A stretch of 32,104 nucleotides of DNA from Candidatus Acidiferrales bacterium (GTDB lineage Bacteria > Acidobacteriota > Terriglobia > Acidiferrales > UBA7541). The first letter of the stretch is position 1; every line of letters begins with the position of its first letter. Shown here piece by piece: positions 15,204-23,407 of the stretch. The stretch spans positions 1 through 32,104 of the forward strand of contig JASHRN010000213.1 of the NCBI GenBank assembly GCA_030037335.1, given 5' to 3'. The position numbers were made by a program, and so were the translations under genes. The notes beneath the pieces were generated by a model. That model did not search any database. It was not told where the DNA came from and saw nothing but the letters and a program-made list of their open reading frames with translations.

Positions 15204-15777
15204 GCTGCTGCTGGCGTCTTCCAACCGAGGCAAGCTTCGCGAATATGCTGCGCTTGCCACAAACGATTTTTCTCTCGAACTTTTGCCGCGCTTTTCTGAG
15301 TTTCCGCAATTTTCCGAGGACGCACCCACGTTTGCCGAAAATGCTGCGGGAAAAGCGCTGTACTACAGCCGATTTGCGAGCGAAATGGTGTTTGCGGATG
15401 ATTCCGGACTCGCGGTTGCGGCGCTTGGAGGCGCGCCCGGCATACGCTCGGCGCGATACGCGGGCGAAAAGGCGACGGACGCGGAGCGCAATGCGAAACT
15501 GCTGGCGGAGCTGCGCGGAAAACGCGGCGAGGAGAGACGCGCGAAATTTGTTTGCGTGATCGCGGCGGCGAAAGCGGGGAAGATGCTGGCGGTTGTGTCC
15601 GATTGCGTGGAAGGCGTGATTGCCGACGAGCCGCGCGGCGCGAATGGATTCGGATACGATCCCCTATTTTATTTCGTGCCTCTGCAGAAAACATTTGCAG
15701 AGCTGAGCGCTGCTGAAAAAAATGAACTCAGCCATCGCGGGAAAGCATTTCGCAAATTGCGCGATGCGCTGCTTTAG
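15193..15777 (+). CDS. rdgB: RdgB/HAM1 family non-canonical purine NTP pyrophosphatase
   Basis: A 194-residue enzyme that hydrolyses dITP, ITP and XTP to monophosphates and so keeps deaminated purines out of nucleic acids. Motifs: [13 protein letters not shown] at the N-terminus, [37 protein letters not shown] and the base-recognition segment [12 protein letters not shown], followed by [10 protein letters not shown]. The ATG at 15193 lies inside the end of rph, which implies translational coupling. Confidence 0.95.
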   Translation: MRVKLLLASSNRGKLREYAALATNDFSLELLPRFSEFPQFSEDAPTFAENAAGKALYYSRFASEMVFADDSGLAVAALGGAPGIRSARYAGEKATDAERNAKLLAELRGKRGEERRAKFVCVIAAAKAGKMLAVVSDCVEGVIADEPRGANGFGYDPLFYFVPLQKTFAELSAAEKNELSHRGKAFRKLRDALL

Positions 15778-15946
15778 CCACGCGCGCATCGCACTAATCG
15801 TTCGGATGATGACGTGAAGGTGAAGTGGCGTCCCCTTGGGTTCCACACTAGGAATCAACCGCAAAGGATGGGGCACCCATGCAAATTTCGCATAGACATT
15901 AATGCGTTTTCGCGCTGCCCGTCGCGCGCAGCGCGAGTCCGCAATC

Positions 15947-15975
15947 TTGCGGGTCACGTGCCGTTCGGCTATCCT
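15947..15975 (+). promoter_or_regulatory. Possible promoter for the SnoaL-like gene
   Basis: TTGCGG, a 17-bp spacer, then TATCCT, 46 bp before the start codon at 16022. Each box matches four of six consensus bases. Confidence 0.28.
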
Positions 15976-16021
15976 TCGTGCGCCGCTTTTGCAGTCCAAT
16001 TCTGGAATTCAGGAGCCGAGT

Positions 16022-16528
16022 ATGCGCGTTCGCACGTTAGCCGCCACGGCGGCTGTCATTTTGGGTTGGATTCTTTTCGCAGGAGCCGGCAGCACCCTAG
16101 CGCAGTCCTGTCCAGACGTCCCTGCCGAGCACCACGCCGTAGTGCAAACGATTCGCGCCATGTATGTCGGCGCAACCAAAGAAAGCGATTCCATCATACG
16201 CAAGGTAATCGCACCGGATTTCTACGCCTTCGACGACGGCATGGAGTTCACCGGCATGGACCTGTTTCACTCTGTCAGGACGGCCTATCAAGACAAAGGC
16301 TACGTCTTCGTTTGGACGGTGACGAATCCGACCGTGCACACCGCTTGCAACATGGCCTGGATTACCTACACGAATGTTGGCTCAATGACGTTCCCTCACG
16401 GAAAAACGGTTCCTGCGAAGTGGCTCGAATCGGCCGTGCTCGAAAAGGAGCACGGGCGATGGCTCGTTCGCTTCTTCCACAGCACACTGGTTCAGTCCCC
16501 GCCGGCGGTTCCCACGGTCAACCCCTGA
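16022..16528 (+). CDS. Secreted SnoaL-like/DUF4440-type protein
   Basis: Start ATG 16022 with AGGAG (16011-16015) at 6 nt. A signal peptide (about residues 1-28, ending AGAGSTLAQS) precedes a 140-residue domain. The fold is suggested by the NTF2-like pattern: an initial helix (HHAVVQTIRAMYVGATKES), FYAFDDGMEFTGMDLF, the paired strands YVFVWTVTNPTVHTACNMAWITYTN, and the last strand AVLEKEHGRWLVRFFHSTL. Such secreted SnoaL-like proteins may bind small ligands or act as hydrolases or isomerases. No catalytic assignment is possible from the sequence. Confidence 0.78.
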   Translation: MRVRTLAATAAVILGWILFAGAGSTLAQSCPDVPAEHHAVVQTIRAMYVGATKESDSIIRKVIAPDFYAFDDGMEFTGMDLFHSVRTAYQDKGYVFVWTVTNPTVHTACNMAWITYTNVGSMTFPHGKTVPAKWLESAVLEKEHGRWLVRFFHSTLVQSPPAVPTVNP

Positions 16529-16587
16529 CCTCGGATGCTCGTCGCATCCTCGCTCGGAGTGACAATTCAAAAGCGGCAGTCAATCGG

Positions 16588-17922
16588 TCATTCTTTGGCT
16601 GTCACTGATTTCGGGGTCGACGCGCTGGGGCGCCCCGCGCCTTCCCAATTGAAAACGGCTCTGCGTACGCGGTCCATGGTCTGCTCGGCGACTTTTTTTG
16701 CGCGGCGCGAACCGTCTTCGAGAATCTCCCACACCTCGCCGGGATTCTTTTCATATCTCGCGCGCCGCGCCTGAATCGGCTCAATCCATTTGACGAGCGC
16801 GTCGGCCATTTCCGCCTTGCAATCGAGGCAGCCCCATTTCGCGTTGCGGCAATTGAACGCGGCGCGTTCGATGCGCGCGCAGTCGTCGGCAGATTTTTTC
16901 TCAGGAAACAAATTGTGATACGCAAACACGGGACAAACTTCCGGCCGCCCGGGATCCGTCTTCCTTACCCGCTGCGGGTCCGTCATCATGTTTTTCGCTT
17001 TGGCGCGAATCTCCTCCGGCGTGTCGGTCAGCCAAATCGCATTCCCGTAACTCTTCGCCATCCGCCGCCCATCCGTCCCCGGTACCCTCGGCGTCTCTGT
17101 CAAAATCACATCCGGCTCTTGCAATACCTCTTCCTGATGAACGTAGCGTCCCCACTCAGGGTTTTGCTCAATATAGTTACGGAATCCTGCCTCAAATACG
17201 AAGGTTCGAATCGAGTCTTTTATGTCTGCCAGACTTCTAGCCACGCCGCTTGAAGCTACTTCGAACTCCCTACCCGCATAGTGTCGTGTGCCGCCCAGCT
17301 CGGCACCTGTTTTGGCGTAATCCAAAACTGAATCATCGATCGCAAGACCGAACGCGGCATTAAACCGCCGCACGATTTCTCGCGTCATCTCAATATGCGG
17401 CGCCTGATCCTCCCCCACCGGCACCATCAACTTCTGCCCCGGCTCCCCGTACATCACAATGTCCGCGCCCTGCAGCAGCGGATACCCCAAAAACCCATAC
17501 GTCCCCAAATCTTTGTCGCGCAAATTCTCGATCTGCTCTTTGTATGTCGGCACGCGCTCCAGCCACGAAAGCGGCGTAATCATCGACAGCAGCAGATGCA
17601 GCTCAGCATGCTCCGGCACGCTCGACTGAATGAACAGCGTCGCCTTCGCCGGATCCAGCCCCACCGCCAGCCAATCCGTCGCCACTTCCAGCGTGTTCGA
17701 CGCCACCTGCGAACTGTCCGCGTAATGCGTCGTCAGCGCGTGCCAGTCCGCCACAAAGAAAAAGGGGTCGTACTCTTGCCCGCCGTCTGGCTGGCGGGCC
17801 TCCTGCATCGCGAGCCAATTCGACAGCGCGCCAAAATAATGCCCAATATGCAGCCGCCCCGTTGGCCGCATCCCGCTCAGCACCCGCGCTTTGCGTTTCG
17901 GTGTTTGCGTTCCATTTGTCAT
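16588..17922 (-). CDS. trpS: Tryptophan--tRNA ligase with an extra internal segment
   Basis: A 444-residue class I aminoacyl-tRNA synthetase that charges tRNA-Trp. Motifs visible: SGMRPTGRLHIGHYFGAL (HIGH at residues 25-28), the GYPLLQGADIVMYGE tryptophan-pocket region, VPVGEDQAPHIEMTREI, and the KMSKS-type loop GRRMAKSYGN (287-291). Between FNAAFG and EPDVILTETPRVPG, where typical bacterial enzymes have only a short linker, about 70 residues (193-266) are inserted. A CxxC-containing segment NCRNAKWGCLDC follows near 358-368. No strong ribosome-binding site is seen before ATG 17922. Confidence 0.93.
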   Translation of the reverse strand: MTNGTQTPKRKARVLSGMRPTGRLHIGHYFGALSNWLAMQEARQPDGGQEYDPFFFVADWHALTTHYADSSQVASNTLEVATDWLAVGLDPAKATLFIQSSVPEHAELHLLLSMITPLSWLERVPTYKEQIENLRDKDLGTYGFLGYPLLQGADIVMYGEPGQKLMVPVGEDQAPHIEMTREIVRRFNAAFGLAIDDSVLDYAKTGAELGGTRHYAGREFEVASSGVARSLADIKDSIRTFVFEAGFRNYIEQNPEWGRYVHQEEVLQEPDVILTETPRVPGTDGRRMAKSYGNAIWLTDTPEEIRAKAKNMMTDPQRVRKTDPGRPEVCPVFAYHNLFPEKKSADDCARIERAAFNCRNAKWGCLDCKAEMADALVKWIEPIQARRARYEKNPGEVWEILEDGSRRAKKVAEQTMDRVRRAVFNWEGAGRPSASTPKSVTAKE

Positions 17923-18015
17923 CGTGGAGATTCTATCCTAGCGAGCAAGGCCACGCAGGTTCTTCATGAATGACGCGCGAAACTCTGCGATACCCGTTTC
18001 GAATACGACGAGGGA

Positions 18016-18303
18016 TTAAGGCACTTTGTAAAGTTTGTCCTTGGACTTCGCCTTTTCTTGCCGGCGAGGCCACGGTATCAAACTCAGAAGCACAAACAGG
18101 CCGCCTATGAAAGCAAGCACCAATACAGGCCCGGTTCCGATCACGCCAGACCACGGATTGTAATTGCGGATCCACCAGTAGCCCTGAGCGATGCTTTCGA
18201 TTCCAATCGCTATCATTGCCAGGCCCAACAGAAAAAACAGCACCCGGACCGGCCATTGGCGTCGGGCCGCGCTGCTAACCTTGTCGTTCCTTGAATTGGG
18301 CAT
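18016..18303 (-). CDS. Small two-helix membrane protein
   Basis: A 95-residue protein from ATG 18303 (GTG 18309 is a possible start two codons earlier). The N-terminus is basic, followed by two hydrophobic helices (VRVLFFLLGLAMIAIGIESIA and GPVLVLAFIGGLFVLLSLIPW) and a short basic C-terminal tail RRQEKAKSKDKLYK. No known family is recognised. It is on the same strand upstream of trpS with about 93 bp between, so co-transcription is possible. Confidence 0.65.
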   Translation of the reverse strand: MPNSRNDKVSSAARRQWPVRVLFFLLGLAMIAIGIESIAQGYWWIRNYNPWSGVIGTGPVLVLAFIGGLFVLLSLIPWPRRQEKAKSKDKLYKVP

Positions 18304-18370
18304 CGTCACGTTCTAACACCGACCCTATCGTCGCCACTGCTTCAATTCTCTCTCGATCGAATCTTTGTGG

Positions 18371-18390
18371 GTCGTGGCTTTAGCCACGAC
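18371..18390. repeat. Perfect 9-bp inverted repeat
   Basis: GTCGTGGCT-TT-AGCCACGAC, followed on the plus strand by A7, not T. It is a dispersed-type palindrome rather than a terminator for either strand. Confidence 0.55.
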
Positions 18391-18469
18391 AAAAAAATGA
18401 AACTCGCCTTTTCTTCCTATCGCGCACCTCATCCGCGCGATGTATCCGTCTTTAGCTAGCCACCAGTCA

Positions 18470-18535
18470 CTAGCCACTGTTTCTCAACAATTCTCGTGCA
18501 ATCACTGCCCGCTGAATCTCGCTTGCTTGCCCTGA
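18470..18535 (-). pseudogene. Remnant: C-terminal tail of a second acyl-CoA dehydrogenase
   Basis: On the minus strand, one frame reads SGQASEIQRAVIARELLRNSG followed by TAG at 18472-18470. The intact dehydrogenase just upstream ends EGTSEIQRTVIARELLKANG, so the two share nearly all of the SEIQR.VIARELL tail, yet differ at many third codon positions. The match stops at the left edge of a CCCTGAGCACCTTTTGCGAAGG unit resembling the dispersed TCATCCTGAGC elements. The simplest reading is a decayed paralogue truncated by a repeat insertion or deletion. Confidence 0.75.
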
Positions 18536-18577
18536 GCACCTTTTGCGAAGGGTACCCGCATAAATCGGGCCGCGTAC

Positions 18578-19741
18578 TCAACCATTCGCCTTTAGCAATT
18601 CGCGAGCAATCACCGTTCTCTGAATCTCGCTCGTTCCTTCATAAATCGTCAGCACGCGCGCGTCGCGATAATAACGTTCCACGTCGCTCTCGCGCGAAAA
18701 TCCCTGGCTGCCGTGAATCTGCACCGCCTTCGCGCACACGCGATTCGCCATTTCGCTGGCGTACAATTTTGCGCGAGATGCCTGCGCGCCGCGACGCGAC
18801 GCCGCCACCGACGCGCCCTGATCCCGCATCCACGCCGCGTAGTAAAGCAGCCCGCGCGCGGCTTCGATTTCCGTCTGCATGTCCGCGAGCATCCACTGAA
18901 TTGCCTGAAACTCGCTGATCGTCTTCCCGAACGCGCGCCGCTGCTTCGCGTATTTCACCGCCGCTTCGAACGCCGCCTGCGCCAGCCCCACGGACTGCGC
19001 CGCGATTCCGACGCGCCCGCCATCGAGCGCCTCGAACGCAATTTTCAGCCCCTGCCCATCCTCGCCGATGCGGTTCTCCACCGGCACGCGCAAGTCCACG
19101 AGCGAAAGCTCGGCGGATTTTGAAAGGTGCAGCCCCATCTTATCTTCATAGCGCGCCACGCGAAAACCGGGAAACGTCGGCTCGACGAGAAACGCTGTCA
19201 CACCGCGCGCGCCCGCAGCCGGATCGGTTTTCGCGAACACAATGTAAATTCCCGTTTGCCCGCCGCTCGAAACCCAGCTTTTCGTGCCGTTCAGCACGTA
19301 AAAATCGCCGTCGCGCACCGCGCGCGTTTGAATCGCCGCCGCATCAGAACCCGCCTGCGGCTCCGTCAGGCAAAACGAGCCAAGAATTTCGCCCGTCGCG
19401 AGTCGCCGCAGATATTTTTTCTTCTGCGCCTCGCTGCCAAATTTCCACACGGGCACGGCGACCACAGAGTTCGTCACGCTCAGCGTCACCGCCGTGGACG
19501 CGCACACACGCGCCACTTCCTCCAGCATCACCGCGTAGCTGACCGTGTCCATTTCTGCGCCGCCCCACTCCTCGGGAATGAGCATGCCGCAGCAGCCGAG
19601 TTCGCCGAGCTTGCGCAATTCCGCGGCGGGAAATTTTTCCTCGCGTTCGTAGGCGCGCAGCACGGGACGCATCTCCGTCTCCATGAACTGCCGCACCGTA
19701 TCGCGCAGCACTTTCTGTTCCGAATTCAGCGAAAAATCCAT
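18578..19741 (-). CDS. Acyl-CoA dehydrogenase
   Basis: A 387-residue FAD enzyme that introduces the alpha-beta double bond in acyl-CoA thioesters and passes electrons to ETF. N-terminal helical domain (1-120), FAD/substrate segments CLTEPQAGSDAAAI and WVSSGGQTG, and the C-terminal helical domain with RRAFGKTISEFQAIQ and HGSQGFSRESDVERYYRDARVLTIYEGTSEIQR. The glutamate of IYEGTSE sits in the position of the catalytic base in short- and medium-chain enzymes. Chain length preference cannot be read. No ETF or hydratase genes are adjacent. A damaged second dehydrogenase tail lies directly downstream. Confidence 0.94.
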   Translation of the reverse strand: MDFSLNSEQKVLRDTVRQFMETEMRPVLRAYEREEKFPAAELRKLGELGCCGMLIPEEWGGAEMDTVSYAVMLEEVARVCASTAVTLSVTNSVVAVPVWKFGSEAQKKKYLRRLATGEILGSFCLTEPQAGSDAAAIQTRAVRDGDFYVLNGTKSWVSSGGQTGIYIVFAKTDPAAGARGVTAFLVEPTFPGFRVARYEDKMGLHLSKSAELSLVDLRVPVENRIGEDGQGLKIAFEALDGGRVGIAAQSVGLAQAAFEAAVKYAKQRRAFGKTISEFQAIQWMLADMQTEIEAARGLLYYAAWMRDQGASVAASRRGAQASRAKLYASEMANRVCAKAVQIHGSQGFSRESDVERYYRDARVLTIYEGTSEIQRTVIARELLKANG

Positions 19742-19870
19742 TCAACAATCCCCGCGGAAAAACACACCGGAAAGCAATCCGTGATGCTACCACGTCATCC
19801 TCGTTTCGCAAGACGCCAGAATCAAACTGAAATCACATCTTGCATCTCAGGCAGATCACGCAGGCGCTTT

Positions 19871-19884
19871 AGTCCACGTGGACT
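19871..19884. repeat. Perfect 14-bp palindrome
   Basis: AGTCCACGTGGACT, followed by TTTAGTTCAGC. Related 'GCTGAAGTTCAGC' (26274-26286) occurs in another spacer. It resembles parS only in its CACGTG core. Confidence 0.5.
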
Positions 19885-19914
19885 TTAGTTCAGCGTTATG
19901 GTTGAATCCGCGAA

Positions 19915-20493
19915 ATGCAAACCCTTGGTATCTCAGACTCTCCAGTCAAGTCCGAAGGACGCCTCAAAAGCCTCCTCTGGCCCTCCGTTCACACGAGCAG
20001 CGATGTTGATTATCTTGGAGCGCAAGGCTACTGGGTCTGTACGGCCATCGCTATCCTCTCATTTGTTTTGTTAGTCCTCAGAGGTCAACCAATCTCTGGT
20101 TTCGTTATCCTGCTTTTCTTTTACCTCGGTGGCATTGGGGTACGCGAGCGAAGTCGTTACGCTGCGGTGGTCGTTTTCGTTCTCTACTTGATCGATTCGT
20201 TGATGACCATTGCTGCGAATCCCAGCCTTGCCGCGAATCCCATACTGAGGATCTTGCTAACCGCATTGCTGCTTGCCAATCTGCGAGCAACCTGGATTGC
20301 AGCCACATGGAAACCTGAGAGCAACGAAGTAACTCCGGTGCCGCGCTTCAGCGAGACGTGGAGCGACAAGTTTGCAGATCAGCTCCCGATGTGGCTTTGG
20401 CCAAAACTCCGTATCGTGTACTACATTTTCTCAGGATGCTTCCTGTTCCTTGTTGCTGTGGGAATCGCAATTCTCCATTTTCGCCATTCCTGA
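19915..20493 (+). CDS. Multi-pass membrane protein, hypothetical
   Basis: A 192-residue protein starting ATG 19915. Four or five hydrophobic segments are visible (about 39-58, 61-76, 82-100, 105-127 and 167-190), with a cytoplasm-like N-terminus carrying an aspartate/serine-rich stretch. No known domain is recognised. It is the only gene of its orientation before the short remnant at 20501. Confidence 0.6.
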   Translation: MQTLGISDSPVKSEGRLKSLLWPSVHTSSDVDYLGAQGYWVCTAIAILSFVLLVLRGQPISGFVILLFFYLGGIGVRERSRYAAVVVFVLYLIDSLMTIAANPSLAANPILRILLTALLLANLRATWIAATWKPESNEVTPVPRFSETWSDKFADQLPMWLWPKLRIVYYIFSGCFLFLVAVGIAILHFRHS

Positions 20494-20500
20494 AGAAGTC

Positions 20501-20617
20501 GTGACAGAACCCTCCCTCACATATTCCTTCGCCAGCAGCCTCGATAGTTTCATTGCTGACGCGAACGGCGGCGTGGACTGGCTCGACGCTTATCGACATC
20601 GCTTTCCTACAAATTGA
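20501..20617 (+). pseudogene. Truncated RibD-C/dihydrofolate reductase family remnant
   Basis: Beginning at GTG 20501, the frame reads VTEPSLTYSFASSLDSFIADANGGVDWLD, which is the typical N-terminus of the YwjB/RibD-C dihydrofolate reductase-like family (the usual form is SLDGFIADANGGVDWL). It then stops at TGA 20615-20617 after only 38 residues, and I find no continuation in any frame downstream. It therefore looks like a 5' fragment left by a deletion. An intact but clearly different family member is present at 25408-26097. Confidence 0.65.
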
Positions 20618-20758
20618 ATTAAGCGCTTTCAACTTTCGCATTACTGCAAGCCATTGATTACGCTAGCGTTGCGCTGTTTTTCCACAACCTCTTTACTTCG
20701 CGCACCCTCGGGTGTACGTTTTGCTTCCCCGACCAATCCATTCTCAAGGAGGCAAATC

Positions 20759-21061
20759 ATGGATTCAGTGTCCATGGAATTGCAGCGTGGGGTGGTGATA
20801 ACACGCGAAGCGCACAATGCTCTTTGCGACCTCAAGGCTCTCGTGGATCTGGCAACGAAGAAGATTCATACAGCAGAACTTGAAGTGTTGGCCGCGACGA
20901 TCAGTCCCACATTGGCAGAGGATCCCGAACCAAATTTGATGGCTGTCTCAGAGATGCTGCACTCTCCTCGATTCAAAACCGTTCTTCGCAACGCTCTTGC
21001 GAAGAGCGAAACGGCCGTCGCGTGGCATTTGCCCAAACGAAAAGCGGCGCATCCCTACTAA
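20759..21061 (+). CDS. Hypothetical protein (100 aa)
   Basis: Starts ATG 20759 with an excellent Shine-Dalgarno AAGGAGG (20746-20752) at 6 nt, which argues that it is expressed. The sequence is soluble and helical (NALCDLKALVDLATKKIHTAELEVLAATISP...LMAVSEMLHSPRFKTVLRNALAKSE) and ends in a basic tail (LPKRKAAHPY). No domain is recognised. Confidence 0.7.
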   Translation: MDSVSMELQRGVVITREAHNALCDLKALVDLATKKIHTAELEVLAATISPTLAEDPEPNLMAVSEMLHSPRFKTVLRNALAKSETAVAWHLPKRKAAHPY

Positions 21062-21141
21062 ATTCAGGAACCATCAGGCAGACGGAAAGGGCCGTAACTC
21101 AGGGACTGAGCTTCAGCTTAGCCGAAAACGCGTCGTTAGGA

Positions 21142-21609
21142 TCAATTTGCGCCGCATGACGCAAGGCTGTCTCGCACCTCGCTGCCCAGCCACATTGTGA
21201 TCTTTACGAAATTATTGTAGACCTCAGCGGAAATCTCACGATCCTGTTCGTTGTAGGAATCCGATTGATGAGCCATCTGATCAGTCATTTCCCCTATGTC
21301 CTGAAACGCCTGATACACATCGAACAACGCAACTGCCCTCCTACGGCTCGTCTCATACGCCGCAATCTTTCTTCGGGCATTCTCGACGCGTTCACTTAGC
21401 GCTTTGAGGGTTCCTGTACACTCATTACGCAGGTTCGGCTCGTTTTCGTCGCATTGAAAAGACGCGGCGAGTGCTTGGTAACGGTCTAGTGAGCCGCTTG
21501 CCTCGCGCACCGCTTCAGCAGCCCGCGAGGGCCTTTGCGTCTGCCCGCGCGTAGGAACGGCGCATATCAACAGCACAAATAATGGCACGGTCAACGATTG
21601 TATCTTCAT
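21142..21609 (-). CDS. Secreted helical hypothetical protein
   Basis: From ATG 21609 the protein has a signal peptide (MKIQSLTVPLFVLLICAVPTRG, about 24 residues). The mature part is helical and charged, with a heptad-like stretch TGTLKALSERVENARRKIAAYETSRRRAVALFD, and contains three cysteines. The frame can be extended to TTG 21624, but that would place five residues before the signal peptide. It follows the LytTR regulator on the same strand by about 50 bp, so it might share its transcript. Function unknown. Confidence 0.65.
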   Translation of the reverse strand: MKIQSLTVPLFVLLICAVPTRGQTQRPSRAAEAVREASGSLDRYQALAASFQCDENEPNLRNECTGTLKALSERVENARRKIAAYETSRRRAVALFDVYQAFQDIGEMTDQMAHQSDSYNEQDREISAEVYNNFVKITMWLGSEVRDSLASCGAN

Positions 21610-21661
21610 GGGTGCCCCCGCCAACTTCGTCCGTATGCTGTTCGACCTTCGATAATTTCTT

Positions 21662-22450
21662 TCACATCTTAATCAGTTCGCGGAGGCGGCGCGTTTGCCC
21701 GCGGCTGACGGGAATTTCGCTCACGCGCTTGTCGCTCATCTTCAGCATGAAGCTCGATTTGAACCACGGCACCACTTCCTTGATGTGATCGATATTCACC
21801 AGATAAGAGCGGTGCGCGCGCCAGAATCTTTCAGAGTCCAGTCCCGATTGCAGCTCTTCGATGGTGCGGTAATTCGAGACGCCTTCTGAATCCTTGGTGA
21901 AAATCGTAATCGTGCCATCCTGAATCGAAGCGTAGACCATTTCGTTCGCGTCGATCAAAAACATGCGCTGCTGCGCTTTCAACAAAAGTTTGACGCGCTT
22001 GCCGGCCTCTGCGGGCTTTTGCGGCCCAGCGCCTAATTGCCCCACTAGAGTTTCCAGCCGCTCCACGGGAGACGCCTGTGCTTCGAGCATTTTCTTCGCG
22101 CGCTGCACGGCTTTCGCGACGCGGCCTTTGTCGAACGGCTTCAGCACGTAATCCACCGCATTCACTTCAAAGGCGTGCACCGCATATTCGTCGAACGCCG
22201 TCGCAAAAATAATTTGCGGCATCTTGATTTTCTTCTCGGCAAGTTTCTTGATCACGCCGAAGCCACCGAGCCCGGGCATTTGCACGTCGAGGAAAACGAG
22301 GTCCGGATTGTGCTCCTTGATCAGGTTCACCGCGTCCAGGCCGTTTTTTCCCTGGGCGACAACCGCGACTTCCGGAATGCCTTTCAGCAGAAACGCCAAT
22401 TCCTCGCGCGCCGGCCGTTCGTCGTCAACAATGAGGGTTTGCATTGGCAT
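21662..22450 (-). CDS. LytTR-family response regulator
   Basis: A 262-residue two-component regulator. The receiver domain (about 1-125) has the acidic pair D9/D10, phosphoacceptor D55 (LVFLDVQMPG), T84 (IFATAFDEYA) and K104 (VLKPFDKGR). After an alanine/glutamine-rich linker comes a LytTR DNA-binding domain (about 155-262) with the pattern RMFLIDANEMVYASIQDGTITIFT...YRTIEELQSGLDSERFWRAHRSYLVNIDHIKEVVPW. No histidine kinase is adjacent, so its partner is elsewhere. The ATG at 22450 or 22444 are both possible; neither has a strong ribosome-binding site. Confidence 0.93.
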   Translation of the reverse strand: MPMQTLIVDDERPAREELAFLLKGIPEVAVVAQGKNGLDAVNLIKEHNPDLVFLDVQMPGLGGFGVIKKLAEKKIKMPQIIFATAFDEYAVHAFEVNAVDYVLKPFDKGRVAKAVQRAKKMLEAQASPVERLETLVGQLGAGPQKPAEAGKRVKLLLKAQQRMFLIDANEMVYASIQDGTITIFTKDSEGVSNYRTIEELQSGLDSERFWRAHRSYLVNIDHIKEVVPWFKSSFMLKMSDKRVSEIPVSRGQTRRLRELIKM

Positions 22451-22878
22451 CGTTTATCTCGGTTTATCTCGTCACAATTTCCCGCGCAAGTATACCGAAG
22501 GTAGTGACGAGTGGCGAGTGGCTAGCAGAACCGAAAACCAAGGGAGCAGTGATCGGTGGCTAGTGGTTAGTGGTTAAGTCATGCGGAATATGTTATATCA
22601 ATGAATAATATATATTATTAGTATTATATCAAAATGGCCTCTGAGCGGTTGCGCCTCCCCTTCGCAGAACGCAATCAGAATGGAGTGCCCTGATACCTCA
22701 ACGAGAAGCAAGGGCGTCGAGGCGAGATCCTTCGCTGCGCTCAGGATGACAGCATGAAACCAACAGCAAAAAAACCAAAGACTCAGGACAACGCAGAAGC
22801 ATGTCCCCGCCAGCGCGCAAACGGCAGCGCGCTGGGTTCGGGATGACAGCGTAAAAACGACGCGCTGGGAGCGAAGGT
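22451..22878. other. Gene-free spacer with AT-rich islet and dispersed repeats
   Basis: No gene found. It holds a GTGGCTAGTGGTTAGTGGTTA-type tandem tract (about 22510-22575), an AT-rich block (22577-22635) including the 16-bp palindrome AATAATATATATTATT (22604-22619), an inverted TCATCCTGAGC-type unit (about 22718-22752) and a GCGCTGGGTTCGGGATGACA unit (22828-22847). Confidence 0.6.
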
Positions 22879-23391
22879 CTAGCGGAAGGCTTGGTGGATG
22901 TCGGCGACGCCAGAGGAGGTGCGGACGTCAATTTTCGAGGGCGGCCAAGTTTCGAGGAGCTGCTCTTTGCGATAGACCATGGCGTTGATGTCGTAGGGAG
23001 CGAGTTCGAAGCCGTGTCCATGAGTGATGGCGTCTGTGGGGCAGGCTTCGACGCAATAGCCGCAGAAAATGCAGCGGGAATAGTCAATGTTGTAGACCTT
23101 GGCGTAGCGGTCGGCGTCGGAGATGCGATTTTCGGCGGTGTTTTCGGCGGCCTCGATGTAAATACACTGCGCGGGGCAGGCGGCGGCGCAGAGGAAGCAG
23201 GCGACGCACTTCTCGAGGCCGTTTTCGTCGCGCTGCAGAACGTGAATGCCGCGATAGCGCGCCTGAAAATGCACGGGCTCGGCGGGATAGTTCTCCGTGG
23301 TGGGCTTTCTCCACATGGTGACGAAGGTGACTTTGAAGCCCTTGTAAAGAATTTTGAAGGTACGGAAGAATTCTGTGATCACGGATGCCAT
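22879..23391 (-). CDS. nuoI: NADH-quinone oxidoreductase subunit I
   Basis: A 170-residue ferredoxin-like subunit of complex I. Two 4Fe-4S binding motifs are visible: CVACFLCAAACPAQC and CIFCGYCVEACPTDA, which hold clusters N6a and N6b on the electron path between the NADH side and quinone. The N-terminal amphipathic segment (FFRTFKILYKGFKVTFVTMWRKP) is typical for membrane-arm contact. I start at ATG 23391; TTG 23409 would add six residues. No other nuo gene is in the window, so it is separated from a nuo operon. Confidence 0.93.
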   Translation of the reverse strand: MASVITEFFRTFKILYKGFKVTFVTMWRKPTTENYPAEPVHFQARYRGIHVLQRDENGLEKCVACFLCAAACPAQCIYIEAAENTAENRISDADRYAKVYNIDYSRCIFCGYCVEACPTDAITHGHGFELAPYDINAMVYRKEQLLETWPPSKIDVRTSSGVADIHQAFR

Positions 23392-23407
23392 ATGGAAAGA
23401 CTTTAGC

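Noticed and set aside
18371-18390. GTCGTGGCTTTAGCCACGAC hairpin considered as a terminator
   Set aside because: It is followed by A7 on the plus strand and preceded by T7 on the minus strand, the wrong order for an intrinsic terminator in either direction.
19871-19884. Palindrome AGTCCACGTGGACT considered as a parS site
   Set aside because: Only the CACGTG core and one flanking pair fit parS (TGTTTCACGTGAAACA); it also resembles the dispersed TTTAGTCCACGTGG-type elements.
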